Assembly: GCA_964462515.1 (NCBI GenBank)
Contig: CAYWXK010000026.1
Span: 1-53,916 of the forward strand
From: CAYWXK01 sp964462515
GTDB lineage: Bacteria; Planctomycetota; Phycisphaerae; Sedimentisphaerales; Anaerobacaceae
Direction: 5' to 3'
Length of the DNA stretch: 53,916 bases
Shown here: piece after piece, positions 1 through 9,338 of the stretch
Layout: every line of letters begins with the position of its first letter
Numbering within the stretch: position 1 is the first letter of the stretch
Made by a program: the position numbers and the translations under genes
The notes under the pieces: model-generated
What the model was told of the DNA's origin: nothing
The model's database searches: none
The model's input: the letters and a program-made list of their open reading frames with translations, nothing else

Positions 1-47
1 TCAAAATATCCGCTCGAAGCCATCTCACTTGCCTCTCAAAAGTTACC

Positions 48-60
48 CGCATCAGCGGGC
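48..60. repeat. Small hairpin upstream of queA
   Basis: CCCGC and GCGGG flank a 3-4 nt loop in the 201 bases before queA. I see no gene in bases 1-201 and no convincing sigma-70 promoter. The hairpin resembles the many other small palindromes in this window. Confidence 0.4.
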
Positions 61-201
61 AGGATTTCTATAATTTCCATCGTCTGAACAGGCAGTTGAC
101 TGTTGCGGTGAGTTTTGTCTTCGTGTTTGAACCGCAGAATTTATTCATTATCGAGAGAAAATTTTTTTGCCAAATTTTTGACCGTCTGATAACGTCAGGT
201 T

Positions 202-1281
202 ATGAAAACCCAGGAGCTAAATTACTACTTACCACCCGAGCTGATTGCGCAGAAGCCTGTCCGTAGTCGAAGCGACTCGCGACTGCTGGTCCTTGAGCGT
301 TACACCGGCAGTCTTACCGACAGTCGATTCAGCCATATTGGCAAGTTTTTGCGGCCTGGTGATTGCCTTGTGCTTAATGATACAAAGGTTTTGCCCGCCC
401 GTTTTTTCGTGCAACTTGCCGGCGGGGCCGGTCTTGAGGGATTATTTCTATCTGAAAACACAGCAAGTCTTTGGGATGTTATGCTCAAGGGAAGCCGAAG
501 AGTAAAACCTGGCGACCAGTTCTATCTGATGGATAAATATAAACAGAGCTTTTGCAGGGTGGAATTACTTGAAAAGAAAGCTGATGGAATCTGCCAACTG
601 AAAGTAGATACGCAAGAAAAGCACGAAATTATCTTAAGCCGGATAGGATTTCCGCCTTTGCCGCCCTATATCAAGCGGAATGACAACCTGCGTATCGCCC
701 AAATTGATAAACGCAGGTATCAGACCGTCTATGCTCGAAAGGCAGGAGCGATTGCGGCGCCAACTGCCGGGCTCCATTGGACAAATAAGCTAATAAAGCA
801 GTTAAAACAGAAAGGAATCAATTTTGCCTATACGACCCTGCACGTGGGGGTAGGGACATTCAAGCCCATAACCGCTGAGAGCCTCGAAGACCACACAATG
901 CACCGGGAGCAGTTCGAAATAACCGAGGAAAATGCTCGCATAATAAACCGGGCAAAGGCCGATGGGGGACGCATAATCGCTGTAGGCACAACCACCGTGC
1001 GAACACTTGAGACCCCTGCCGTTGTCTTCCGACAGGAAGACGCAGGGGCCATAGGTTCAAAAGTTCAGGCCGCTATGGGTGCGACCGGGTTATTCATAAA
1101 GCCCGGCTATAAATTCAAAATTGTCGATGCAATGATAACAAATTTTCACCTTCCCAAATCCACGCTGCTTGCTCTGGTGGCGGCTTTTGCGGGCTTGGAG
1201 AATATTTTTACTGCTTACAACCACGCCATCAAGCATCGGTATCGTTTCTATTCTTACGGCGATGCGATGTTGATTCTTTGA
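202..1281 (+). CDS. queA: S-adenosylmethionine:tRNA ribosyltransferase-isomerase
   Basis: QueA transfers and isomerises the ribosyl part of SAM onto 7-aminomethyl-deazaguanine in tRNA to give epoxyqueuosine. The 359 aa product matches the family from the start (YYLPPELIAQKPV) through GAIAAPTAGLHWT, TLHVGVGTFKP and EDHTMHRE to the end (TNFHLPKSTLL, RFYSYGDAMLI). The ATG lies just after a weak TCAGGTT site. It is oddly longer than E. coli QueA between VGTTTVRTLE and FIKPGY, by about seven residues from memory. That stretch is encoded by a 36-base palindrome at 1013-1048, described separately. No other queuosine gene is in the window. Identity is very likely. Confidence 0.96.
   Translation: MKTQELNYYLPPELIAQKPVRSRSDSRLLVLERYTGSLTDSRFSHIGKFLRPGDCLVLNDTKVLPARFFVQLAGGAGLEGLFLSENTASLWDVMLKGSRRVKPGDQFYLMDKYKQSFCRVELLEKKADGICQLKVDTQEKHEIILSRIGFPPLPPYIKRNDNLRIAQIDKRRYQTVYARKAGAIAAPTAGLHWTNKLIKQLKQKGINFAYTTLHVGVGTFKPITAESLEDHTMHREQFEITEENARIINRAKADGGRIIAVGTTTVRTLETPAVVFRQEDAGAIGSKVQAAMGATGLFIKPGYKFKIVDAMITNFHLPKSTLLALVAAFAGLENIFTAYNHAIKHRYRFYSYGDAMLIL
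1013..1048. repeat. Bulged palindromic element inside queA
   Basis: The outer arms CCCCTGC (1013-1019) and GCAGGGG (1042-1048) pair over 7 bp. The inner arms GTCTTCC and GGAAGAC pair over 7 bp around the loop GACA. The four bases CGTT (1020-1023) are unpaired on one side only. The element is 36 bases, exactly 12 codons, and is read in frame as about PAVVFRQEDAG within QueA. The same architecture recurs at 35645, 40017 and 44659. Confidence 0.8.
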
Positions 1282-1364
1282 AAAAATCGCAAGCATGACC
1301 GGCGATGTGAGTTGCACAGATTTTAAGTCGGCGTATGCGGTGCAAAATACTACGGGACACTAGA

Positions 1365-1466
1365 ATGGCAGATGAAAAACAGAGCAAGTGGCCGATGCAA
1401 TCGATAGATTTATCTGGTAAAATAATGCCGGTATGGGACTTAGACCCTGCGAATCATCGTTACTAA
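1365..1466 (+). CDS. Possible 33-residue small protein
   Basis: An ATG at 1365, seven bases after a GGA, opens a frame of 33 codons (MADEKQSKWPMQ at the start, DPANHRY at the end). Its TAA touches the first possible ATG of the next gene. I recognise no family. It is charged, has no signal or membrane segment, and may be a chance frame between queA and the PQQ-like gene. Confidence 0.25.
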   Translation: MADEKQSKWPMQSIDLSGKIMPVWDLDPANHRY

Positions 1467-1493
1467 ATGCAGAAAAATTTGTTGGAGCAGCGT

Positions 1494-2774
1494 ATGACAA
1501 CATTAGAAAAGAAGAGCCTAATCCGGCAGGTGTGTTTGGCGATTATTTTATTGATGTTGGCGGCAGGCGTGTCAATGGCTGAGGACTGGCCCTGTTTTCG
1601 GGGACCGAGCCGGCAGGGAATATCTCAGGAAAAAAATCTGCCCCAAAAATGGGACGCCACTTCAAATATCGCCTGGAAGACAGCGATTGCGGGCGAGGGC
1701 TGGTCATCGCCGATAGTCTGGGGCGAACGCATATTCGTAACGACGGCAACCGACAAGGGCCAGTCATTTCGCCTTGTCTGCATTGACCGCAAGAGCGGCG
1801 TGGTTGTATGGGACAGGGAGGCGCTGCGTCAGCAGACGGGGCACAAGTCGAGGCAAAACTCTTATGCGTCATCGACTCCTGCGACAGACGGGCAGCACGT
1901 GTATGTCGTGGCAGCCGATGGGAGTATTGCTGCCGTTTCCTTCAAGGGCGATGTGGTCTGGACAAACCGGGATTTCAATTACTATAGCGAACACGGCCTG
2001 GCGGTCTCACCGGTCCTTTATAAAGACATAGTTATCGTTCCTTTCGACTGGAGCAGTGAGGGCCCGGATACGACTCTTGGCTGGCAGAAGCCGTGGGACA
2101 AGGCGGTGATAGTTGCCCTGAACAAAAACACAGGCAAGGTGCAATGGAAGGGTCAGAGGGGAGCGTCTCGCATTGGCCATGTAACGCCGCAGATTTTAAG
2201 TGAGAACGGCAGCGACCAGCTTGTCAGCGGGGCAGGTGACGTCGTGCAGGGATTTGACCTTGCAACGGGCGAGCGAATCTGGACAGCTCGCAGTCCCGGC
2301 GAGGGAGTCGTGCCTTCTATCGTCATCGGCGACGGGCTGATATTTGCCACCAGCGGATTCGGCGAGCCGGCAATCCGTGCAATTCGCACAGGCGGAAGAG
2401 GCGACGTAACACAGACTCACATTGCGTGGGAATTGAGAGATGATGTGCCCAAGATTCCGTCGATGCTTTACGTCAAGCCCTATCTTTTCTTGGTTACCGA
2501 GGGAGGATTAGCCAGGTGCATTAAAGCAGCTACCGGCGAGGTGCTGGGGGAAGCCCGCCTCAAGGGCAAGGTCTCGGCATCGCCCGTCTGGGCGGAAGGC
2601 AGGATATACTGTCTGTCTGAAGAAGGTGCGACAACCATTACAGAGACCGGGCCTGAGTTCAAAATTATTGCCGGTAACGAGCTGGGCGAGAAATGCTGCG
2701 CCAGCCTTGCCATCTCGCAGGGGCAGATTTTCATCCGCACCGAGAACAACCTTTACTGCATCGGCCCGAAGTAG
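1494..2774 (+). CDS. Secreted PQQ-like beta-propeller protein
   Basis: A 426 aa exported protein of the PQQ-binding-like (BamB-type) propeller superfamily. The N-terminus has a basic stretch and a hydrophobic signal (VCLAIILLMLAAGVSMA), then WPCFRGPSRQG, an opening common in planctomycete members. Blade repeats follow, such as SSPIVWGERIFVTT, STPATDGQHVYVVAADGS and SASPVWAEGRIYCLSEEG. I chose ATG 1494 because TTGGAG lies about six bases upstream. An in-frame ATG at 1467 would add nine residues and lacks such a site. No catalytic residues mark it as a quinoprotein dehydrogenase. A role in binding or scaffolding at the envelope is only inferred. Confidence 0.85.
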   Translation: MTTLEKKSLIRQVCLAIILLMLAAGVSMAEDWPCFRGPSRQGISQEKNLPQKWDATSNIAWKTAIAGEGWSSPIVWGERIFVTTATDKGQSFRLVCIDRKSGVVVWDREALRQQTGHKSRQNSYASSTPATDGQHVYVVAADGSIAAVSFKGDVVWTNRDFNYYSEHGLAVSPVLYKDIVIVPFDWSSEGPDTTLGWQKPWDKAVIVALNKNTGKVQWKGQRGASRIGHVTPQILSENGSDQLVSGAGDVVQGFDLATGERIWTARSPGEGVVPSIVIGDGLIFATSGFGEPAIRAIRTGGRGDVTQTHIAWELRDDVPKIPSMLYVKPYLFLVTEGGLARCIKAATGEVLGEARLKGKVSASPVWAEGRIYCLSEEGATTITETGPEFKIIAGNELGEKCCASLAISQGQIFIRTENNLYCIGPK

Positions 2775-2823
2775 AGATATACCCCGTGAGAAATAAACCC
2801 TCGTCTGAGTTTTTTAACGGGAC

Positions 2824-3954
2824 CTACAGGATATTTCGCGCGAGGGGTAATTTTCGTATGAGGGCACCAATGGAAAAACAAAGCGGAACTGCGATAAGCG
2901 AAGCTGCTGCAAACTTCAAGAGAGGGGACAGCGTAATGTTCTTTATGGATAGCGCAAAAAGAACTATGACCGGAGCGTGGATGATATAGGCGGTGTAAGC
3001 ACTGGCAGACATCGCTTTTGTTAGCTTACCCTGCCGATTAAGTTTTTCACGGAACAGAACCAGCAGAGCGACAATCACTGCTGTTGCGAGAGATTGCTCC
3101 CAGAGACTATAGGCAAGGCTTTGCCAATGAAGCCCGCCCCCAAATGGCCGAATGTCTCCGTTGAGTCCGCCGCCTGTAAAAAATAATAGAGGAAGCATCA
3201 ATATCAATACTATCGCAACGCTCATCCAAACTTTGCCTATGTTACTCCCAATGCCTGTAAGCCAGTTACGGCGATACGCAATAACTCCGACAAGGAACAA
3301 ACAGATGTATTGAGGGAAAAATGGAAATTGCAGATTTAGGGGTTCGAAAGTCCAGCCAACAGGAAGCCATATCCGCACGACAAATGTCACGATGCCTACG
3401 GCAAAAGCAAATACAGCAATTGCCATATTGCCAGGCATCTTTCCATCACTTTGCCCGGCGGCCACCGGCTTAGCCAGCAGTTGCCACACAACGTAGATTC
3501 CAGCGAATATCAACAAGGTCTCAACAAACCACAGCGGCCCTGTACCTATGTGAAACTCGCCGAGGTACTCAGCGAGCAACAGCCAAGGAGAATCGTAGCG
3601 TTTGTATATGCTGGTCAGGAGCACATAGCCAATGAGCGGGTTGATGACATAGTCGTAGCACAGTAAAGGAATGCCCAAGCGCAGCAGACGGTCGCGAAGA
3701 AACCGCCGGGGGCCTTTGCGGTCGCAGGATACAGGTGTGAAGTAGCCGGCTATCATAAAAAATAGACCCATTGAAAAGGCCTGGATTATGGCGTTATGGA
3801 ATGTAAGTAAGGTAAATGAGAGCCCATCGGGCCGGCCTTCTTTGTAATACCACGAACCTGCGCCTCCGTAGGTAACGGAAAGGTGCACCATTATAACCAG
3901 GCAGATAAGCAGGATTCGCAGATTATCGATAAACGGTAAGTGCCGTTTGTCCAT
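2824..3954 (-). CDS. Acyltransferase family 3 membrane protein
   Basis: A 376 aa integral membrane O-acyltransferase of the family that includes OpgC/MdoC. It opens FIDNLRILLICLVIMVHLSVTYG, carrying the family's early-helix histidine, and continues with about ten hydrophobic helices. The frame can extend upstream to 4035, but that would overlap the sulfatase gene by 61 bases. ATG 3954, preceded by AAAAAGGG, leaves a 20 bp gap and starts at the conserved region. It probably follows the sulfatase on one transcript. The acyl donor and acceptor cannot be read from sequence; a cell-surface glycan is the likely acceptor. Confidence 0.85.
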   Translation of the reverse strand: MDKRHLPFIDNLRILLICLVIMVHLSVTYGGAGSWYYKEGRPDGLSFTLLTFHNAIIQAFSMGLFFMIAGYFTPVSCDRKGPRRFLRDRLLRLGIPLLCYDYVINPLIGYVLLTSIYKRYDSPWLLLAEYLGEFHIGTGPLWFVETLLIFAGIYVVWQLLAKPVAAGQSDGKMPGNMAIAVFAFAVGIVTFVVRIWLPVGWTFEPLNLQFPFFPQYICLFLVGVIAYRRNWLTGIGSNIGKVWMSVAIVLILMLPLLFFTGGGLNGDIRPFGGGLHWQSLAYSLWEQSLATAVIVALLVLFREKLNRQGKLTKAMSASAYTAYIIHAPVIVLFALSIKNITLSPLLKFAAASLIAVPLCFSIGALIRKLPLARNIL

Positions 3955-3974
3955 CCCTTTTTCTCTATGCGGCT

Positions 3975-5609
3975 TCAAAGCCTTGCGTCCGGCTTCTTTA
4001 TTGGCCAGGGCAGGACGCCGCAGCGTTTTGCCCAATCTTCATACTTAGCTTTTAGCTCTTCTACTTTTTGCGGATATTGGTCGGCTATGCTGTTTAGCTC
4101 CGTGCGGTCTTCTTCGAGGTCATAGAGTTCCCACGGCTGGCCGTGAACAGACACGAGCTTCCATTTGCCTTGGCGTATTGCTCGGTTGCCCTCGTGCTCC
4201 CAGTAAAGAGCCTGATGTCCCTGACGTGCTCTGCCTGAGAATATCTCAAGCAGGCTTTTTCCTTCCATAGCAATAAGTTCCTGACCCTTGTGGGTTTTTG
4301 GATACTCAAGACCTGCGATATCGAGGCAGGTTGCCATAACGTCGATAATGTGGCCGGACTGGTTTGTTACGGAGCCGCCCTTTTTTATTACCGCCGGCCA
4401 ATAAGCGATGAACGGTGTGGCGATGCCTCCCTCGTGGACCCAATGTTTGTATCGTCTGAAGGGCGTGTTGCTTGCATTTGCCCAGGAAAGGCCGTAGCTC
4501 ATAAAAGAATCAACGCCGCCGGGCGGAAGACCGTTCTTGCGATTATCAAAGCCGACCGGCCCTCCCTCGGCGCACCCGCCATTGTCCGACAAAAACATAA
4601 TCAGCGTCCTTTCCTCTGCCCCGATTTCTCTGAGCTTGTTGATTAACCTGCCGATGCCGTAGTCCATCCGCTCAATCTGTGCGGCATACACAGCCATTTT
4701 CAGGTCCATCATCTCCTTGTTCTTTTCCTCTTCCCAGGGCCACGTTTCTGTGTCTCTTGGTGACATCTTCCACTTGCTATTGATTAACCCCATTTTTACC
4801 ATTCGCTCGTAGCGCTCGTCTCGCAGCTTGTCCCAGCCTTTCAGATATTTTCCTTTATACTTTGCGATGTCCTCGGGAAGGGCGTGGAGCGGCCAATGTG
4901 GGGCTGTATATGCCAGATATAAAAAGAACGGCTCTTTACCCCGGCCATATTTGTCGATGAGCTCAACAGCATTATCGCTAAAGGCATCGGTTAAGTAAAA
5001 GCCCTCCTTGGGCGGCGTATATGGCTTGTCGTCAATCGCCATTGTGCGCATTACTGTGGCTGCCTTATCCTTTGTAATGTCAAAGTAATTTGCTCCGCCG
5101 CTTATCAGCCCGAAGTATTTGTCAAATCCGCGGTCCACCGGCCAGTGAGGGCGATTCTCTCCTACGTGCCATTTCCCGACCATTAGAGTCCTGTATCCTG
5201 CCGGCTTGAGCGCCTCCGCGATTGTAATACACTGCTCATTCAAATAGCCCTGATAAGCAGGATGGCCTTTGTCATCAACCATATGCCCGACACCTGCCTG
5301 ATGCGGATACAGCCCTGTCAATAGCGATGCACGCGTAGGACAGCACCTGGCCGCATTATAAAATTGCGAGAACCGTAGTCCCCCAGCCGCAAGCTTATCC
5401 AGGTTTGTCGTATGTATTTCGCCACCGTAACAACCGATGTCCGAAAAGCCCATATCATCTGCCATAATCAAGATGATATTTGGCCGTTTAGCTCCGGCGG
5501 TCTGTCCCAATAGCCTGCCGGGCCATCCGCCTATTAAACTCGTTGCCCCGGCAGCCAATCCGCCGGCAAGCAGCTTAACAAATTCGCGTCGGTTCATTGC
5601 GCGGTTCAT
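3975..5609 (-). CDS. Formylglycine-dependent arylsulfatase, exported
   Basis: A 544 aa type I sulfatase that removes sulfate esters, probably from polysaccharide. A twin-arginine-like leader (MNRREFVKLLAGG) suggests Tat export. The metal-binding start is NIILIMADDMGFSDIGCYGG. The active-site motif is CCPTRASLLTG, where Cys89 of C-x-P-x-R is the residue converted to formylglycine by a maturase not seen in this window. KWHVGE and LSDNGG further mark the fold. ATG 5609 is preceded by AAGGAAATCCT. The acyltransferase gene lies 20 bp downstream. The substrate is not determinable here. Confidence 0.93.
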   Translation of the reverse strand: MNRAMNRREFVKLLAGGLAAGATSLIGGWPGRLLGQTAGAKRPNIILIMADDMGFSDIGCYGGEIHTTNLDKLAAGGLRFSQFYNAARCCPTRASLLTGLYPHQAGVGHMVDDKGHPAYQGYLNEQCITIAEALKPAGYRTLMVGKWHVGENRPHWPVDRGFDKYFGLISGGANYFDITKDKAATVMRTMAIDDKPYTPPKEGFYLTDAFSDNAVELIDKYGRGKEPFFLYLAYTAPHWPLHALPEDIAKYKGKYLKGWDKLRDERYERMVKMGLINSKWKMSPRDTETWPWEEEKNKEMMDLKMAVYAAQIERMDYGIGRLINKLREIGAEERTLIMFLSDNGGCAEGGPVGFDNRKNGLPPGGVDSFMSYGLSWANASNTPFRRYKHWVHEGGIATPFIAYWPAVIKKGGSVTNQSGHIIDVMATCLDIAGLEYPKTHKGQELIAMEGKSLLEIFSGRARQGHQALYWEHEGNRAIRQGKWKLVSVHGQPWELYDLEEDRTELNSIADQYPQKVEELKAKYEDWAKRCGVLPWPIKKPDARL

Positions 5610-5776
5610 AGGATTTCCTTATAGCTAATAAACTCCTGTTCCAGTTAATTTCTTGCGGTTATCGCAAGTGCTAATGCTATCAAATTTCATTAGTTATATC
5701 AAAAATCTCCAGGGATTGTTTAGGCCATCTCAAGATGTGTCCAGCCGCTAAAAAGCTTTTTTTACACAAAAATTAC

Positions 5777-5806
5777 TGGACAGAAGACTTACTTTTTTGG
5801 TAGAAT
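5777..5806 (+). promoter_or_regulatory. Sigma-70-like promoter upstream of beta-helix gene
   Basis: TGGACA (5777-5782) and TAGAAT (5801-5806) are 18 bp apart. A transcript from about 5813 would have a leader of roughly 275 bases before the gene at 6088 and would include the small frame at 5853. The rest of 5610-6087 holds no other gene I can support. Confidence 0.55.
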
Positions 5807-5852
5807 TTTATAGCACTTAACTTGTTGTTAATATGCTACTTAGGAGGCAAAA

Positions 5853-5951
5853 ATGGGCAAGCTGGTTACAACACAAAGGCCTTATTTCTTTGTAGGGCTG
5901 GTAGTATTTTGCAGTTACTTTGTATCGAAATTCGAGGCTGTCTCGTCCTAA
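5853..5951 (+). CDS. Small 32-residue one-helix membrane protein or upstream ORF
   Basis: A perfect AGGAGG sits seven bases before this ATG, among the best ribosome-binding sites in the window. The frame encodes MGKLVTTQRPYFFVG, a hydrophobic stretch (FFVGLVVFCSYFV) and a short tail ending EAVSS. It could be a small single-pass protein or a translated leader for the beta-helix gene 136 bases downstream. I recognise no family. Confidence 0.45.
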   Translation: MGKLVTTQRPYFFVGLVVFCSYFVSKFEAVSS

Positions 5952-6087
5952 TATATAGAAGGTTTATGGTGAATCTTTGCCGGCTCATTGAGAAAACGGT
6001 CAATTTAAGTGGTTGAAATGAATCAGCTTAAGTGCGGAACCATACCGCAATAGTATGAAAGCCATTATCTTTTGGAAAGGATAGAAA

Positions 6088-8139
6088 ATGTGGAACAAAG
6101 TAAAATCGAAAAATTGGTTGCTCACGTTGCTATTGTTGTTCTCGCTTATCCCACCAGCGGCCGCAAAAGTAATCTACGTTGATGCCGATGCCACAGGTGC
6201 AAATAACGGCTCAAGCTGGGCTGATGCTTACAACTACTTGCAGGATGCCCTATCCGATGCAAATGCTGCCATTAAACCTGTAGAAATCCGCGTTGCCGGA
6301 GGCGCCTACAGGCCGGATGAAAATACCCTGCATCCCAGCGGGGCGGGCGACAGGGAAGCCACGTTTCAGCTTCTCAATGGCGTGAATATCAAGGGCGGCT
6401 ATGCCGGCCTTGACCAGCCATACCCGCCCGATGACAGGAACGTGGACAAATACAAGAGCATCCTCGGCGGTGACCTGAATGGTAACGATTCCGAATGGGA
6501 ATATTCTGAATGGCAAAATGTCTTTGACTTCACCTGCGACCCGAACCGGGCCGACAACAGTTATCACGTCGTAACAGGCAGCGGCACAGATAGCACCGCA
6601 GTTCTCAGCGGCTTTACGATTACGGCAGGCCATTCGAACAATCCAGACCCCTGTGATACACACATAAATGGCGGCGGAATGTATAACTACTTCGGAAGTC
6701 CGACGATAATCGACTGCACCTTCTACAGAAACTCGGCCCGCTCGGACGAAGGCGGCAGCCCTCATGGCGCTGGAATGTTCAATTCAAACAGCAATCCTTC
6801 GCTGCGCAACTGTAAGTTCGTAGAAAATTTTGTCTTTGGCGGCAATACAAGCAGTTACGGCGGTGGAATGTGCAACATCAATAGCAACCCAACTCTGACC
6901 AATTGCCTGTTCAAAAACAACATCGCAGAAGGTTATGATAGTGAATATTCCGGCGGAGCGCTATATAACCAAAACAGCAGTCCTGCGATTACGGATTGCT
7001 CATTTATTGACAATCTGGCACATTGGGGCGGCGCTGTGTGCAATGGCGACTCCGATAGCAATACGACTATTAAACAGTGCACGTTCACGGGTAATTACGC
7101 AAATGACAACGGCGGGGCAATATTATCCGCAGCCGGCAATCTTATCGACTGCACTTTTACTGATAATGAAGCTTATACTTACGGAGGCGCAGTTTTATGC
7201 GGTAACCTTACTTTAATCAACTGTGCATTTAATCGCAACAAGGCTTCTGCCGGCGGCGGGGTATATGTTTATTTCGGCAGTAGAGCAACGCTGAAAAATT
7301 GCACATTTATCGCCAACACAGCCGGCGACGGCGGGGGCTTGTATAACAGCGGCGGTTGGTACGAGCATCCAAACAACGTTACTGTGGTAGCCAACTGTGC
7401 CTTCAGTGGTAACACCGCCTACTGTGGCGGCGGGATGTATAACGGCTGGAACCGAAACACTGCCATTACTAACTGTCTGTTCTCAGGGAACTCGGCACGC
7501 AAAGGCGGAGGAAGTTACTACTGTGCCTGTGAACAGACATTGAGAAACTGCACATTTAGCGGAAATCGGGCAGATGAAGGAAACGGCCTGGCCTGCGACT
7601 GGTGCGGGGCAGACGAATCAAGCAACATCAAAATAATAAACTCCATCTTCTGGGATGGGGGGGACGAGATATTCAACGGAGATAGCTCAGAGATTGATGT
7701 TACGTTCAGCGATGTTCAAGGCAACTGGCCGGGTGAAGGCAATATCGAAACTGACCCTTGTTTTGCTATGCCAGGCCGCTGGGACACAAGCGGAACACCA
7801 CAGGATGCGAATGACGATTTCTGGCTTGACGGCGATTATCATTTGAAATCACAGGCTGGCAGATGGGAGCCGGAAACCCTTAACTGGCTTAAGGATGATG
7901 TTACGAGTCTGTGTATTGATGTCGGAGACCCAAGAAGTCCTATTGGTTTAGAGCCGTTTCCTAATGGCGGCATTATTAATATGGGCACCTATGGTGGGAC
8001 AGCCGAAGCAAGTAAATCATACTTCGGAGAGCCGGTCTGCGAAACGATTATTGCAGGAGATATAAACGGCGACTGCAAAGTGAACTTTTTTGACTTTGCA
8101 ATTATGGCTTCCCATTGGCTTGAAGACCATAATCTTTAA
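6088..8139 (+). CDS. Secreted right-handed beta-helix protein with dockerin-like tail
   Basis: A 683 aa exported protein. The signal peptide is WLLTLLLLFSLIPPAAA, followed by KVIYVDADATGANNGSSWAD, the usual opening of planctomycete parallel beta-helix proteins. About ten coils follow with repeats such as NCTFSGN, GGGMYN and DCTFTDNEA, like the polymorphic outer-membrane repeat. The C-terminus (IAGDINGDCKVNFFDFAIMA) is one calcium-binding half of a dockerin-like module. GGAAAGGA lies before the ATG. Function is unknown; polysaccharide binding or surface attachment is inferred from the fold and from the glycan-degrading neighbours. Confidence 0.85.
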   Translation: MWNKVKSKNWLLTLLLLFSLIPPAAAKVIYVDADATGANNGSSWADAYNYLQDALSDANAAIKPVEIRVAGGAYRPDENTLHPSGAGDREATFQLLNGVNIKGGYAGLDQPYPPDDRNVDKYKSILGGDLNGNDSEWEYSEWQNVFDFTCDPNRADNSYHVVTGSGTDSTAVLSGFTITAGHSNNPDPCDTHINGGGMYNYFGSPTIIDCTFYRNSARSDEGGSPHGAGMFNSNSNPSLRNCKFVENFVFGGNTSSYGGGMCNINSNPTLTNCLFKNNIAEGYDSEYSGGALYNQNSSPAITDCSFIDNLAHWGGAVCNGDSDSNTTIKQCTFTGNYANDNGGAILSAAGNLIDCTFTDNEAYTYGGAVLCGNLTLINCAFNRNKASAGGGVYVYFGSRATLKNCTFIANTAGDGGGLYNSGGWYEHPNNVTVVANCAFSGNTAYCGGGMYNGWNRNTAITNCLFSGNSARKGGGSYYCACEQTLRNCTFSGNRADEGNGLACDWCGADESSNIKIINSIFWDGGDEIFNGDSSEIDVTFSDVQGNWPGEGNIETDPCFAMPGRWDTSGTPQDANDDFWLDGDYHLKSQAGRWEPETLNWLKDDVTSLCIDVGDPRSPIGLEPFPNGGIINMGTYGGTAEASKSYFGEPVCETIIAGDINGDCKVNFFDFAIMASHWLEDHNL

Positions 8140-8154
8140 CCTGGCCGTAGCAGC

Positions 8155-9285
8155 TTATTTATACATCTGGTCAAAGTGCTTCTGTGCGCTGACGACCGCT
8201 GCTCTCATTATATCCTCAGCCTTAGCAGTTTCGCGCTTGCTAAGTGCCTTCATAAGCTCTGTAGTATCCAGCTCTCGCGATGCCTTCGCACACGCCTCCC
8301 AACTCAGTACGCTCCTGACGACCCTGTCGATTCCCTGCTGTGCGGTATCATAAGCGCGTGTCTGCATATCGTGGCCTTTCCAGCGATTAAAGCCGGCCTG
8401 CTGCAAAAGCCCCGCGATGGCGATATTCATACCGTTGACTCGCACGCCGTGGTCGATGTCGTATTTACCCGGCCCGCCGAGAATGATGCCGTCATTGTAG
8501 CCCTGGCTGTTAAGGTGCATATGGATTATCGCCTTATTATCTATTTCCTCGACGGTGTCATATACATGGTCGAGTCCTATCATTTCCGAATGCCCGAACT
8601 CTTTATTGACGCCTTTCTTGTCTCTGGAAATTCCGAACTCCTCTTCGATCTTTCTCCAGAATAAAATCGCACTTGCCACCGTCGGGATTAACATTGCAGG
8701 GTGGCCTTCGTTGGGCTTCGGCTCAAAACCGATGTAGAGCTTTCCGCCTTGCTTTTTTTCATATTTACATAACCCCGCAACGCTTTCTTTAAGATTCTGA
8801 TACATCTGCCGGATGCCGACCGTAGCAATATCGTAGCCGAACGAGCCATTCCAGATTATAAATGAGGGCGATTTTGCAGAGTCCTTGTGCCAGGCCTTTC
8901 TCAAGGGACCGTAGGCAATATTGACTGTCCTGATGCCAAACTCTTCTGCTCGCCTTCTTTCTTGCCTGTCTAAAGACGCAATCCCGCCATAAGCAAAGTG
9001 GCTGTGTGCACCGGGCGTTATCATTGCAAGGTATAGCCCCGAATGGACGAGTGCATCCGCAACTTCTTTCGCAGTTCTCTCGCTGACCTCCGTATCATAG
9101 TGCATCTCTATTCCAAGTTCGACATTACGGGGCAGCCGCGGGGCAATTTTCCTTTGGACCAGTTTAATCATATCCACCGTGGTAAATTTCTTACCCCATT
9201 CCGGCCTCATATCGCTTGGCACAAAGCCGCCCTTGCCGGGATTAAACGTCCATCTGCAAATACTATGTGAAGATTTCTTTGCCAT
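8155..9285 (-). CDS. xylA: Xylose isomerase family protein
   Basis: A 376 aa TIM-barrel sugar isomerase. Family marks are GAHSHFAYGG, GFEPKPNEGHP (metal-binding Glu), EFGHSEMIGLDHVYD and IIHMHLNSQGYND, in the order seen in the shorter bacterial xylose isomerases. It would convert D-xylose to D-xylulose. AAGGAGCAGGTAAA precedes the ATG. It lies 53 bp downstream of the xylulokinase-like gene, which supports the assignment. A related aldose isomerase with another substrate cannot be excluded. The beta-helix gene converges on it from the other strand with 15 bp between. Confidence 0.85.
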   Translation of the reverse strand: MAKKSSHSICRWTFNPGKGGFVPSDMRPEWGKKFTTVDMIKLVQRKIAPRLPRNVELGIEMHYDTEVSERTAKEVADALVHSGLYLAMITPGAHSHFAYGGIASLDRQERRRAEEFGIRTVNIAYGPLRKAWHKDSAKSPSFIIWNGSFGYDIATVGIRQMYQNLKESVAGLCKYEKKQGGKLYIGFEPKPNEGHPAMLIPTVASAILFWRKIEEEFGISRDKKGVNKEFGHSEMIGLDHVYDTVEEIDNKAIIHMHLNSQGYNDGIILGGPGKYDIDHGVRVNGMNIAIAGLLQQAGFNRWKGHDMQTRAYDTAQQGIDRVVRSVLSWEACAKASRELDTTELMKALSKRETAKAEDIMRAAVVSAQKHFDQMYK

Positions 9286-9338
9286 TTTACCTGCTCCTTG
9301 TCATTTTTTTATTTGTGTTGATTCGTGTTAATTCATGG

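Noticed and set aside
4290..4646. 118-codon plus-strand frame inside the first sulfatase gene
   Set aside because: It is a shadow of a gene with an intact active-site motif on the other strand.
6250..6765. 171-codon minus-strand frame inside the beta-helix gene
   Set aside because: It is antisense to a clear repeat protein and has no family features.
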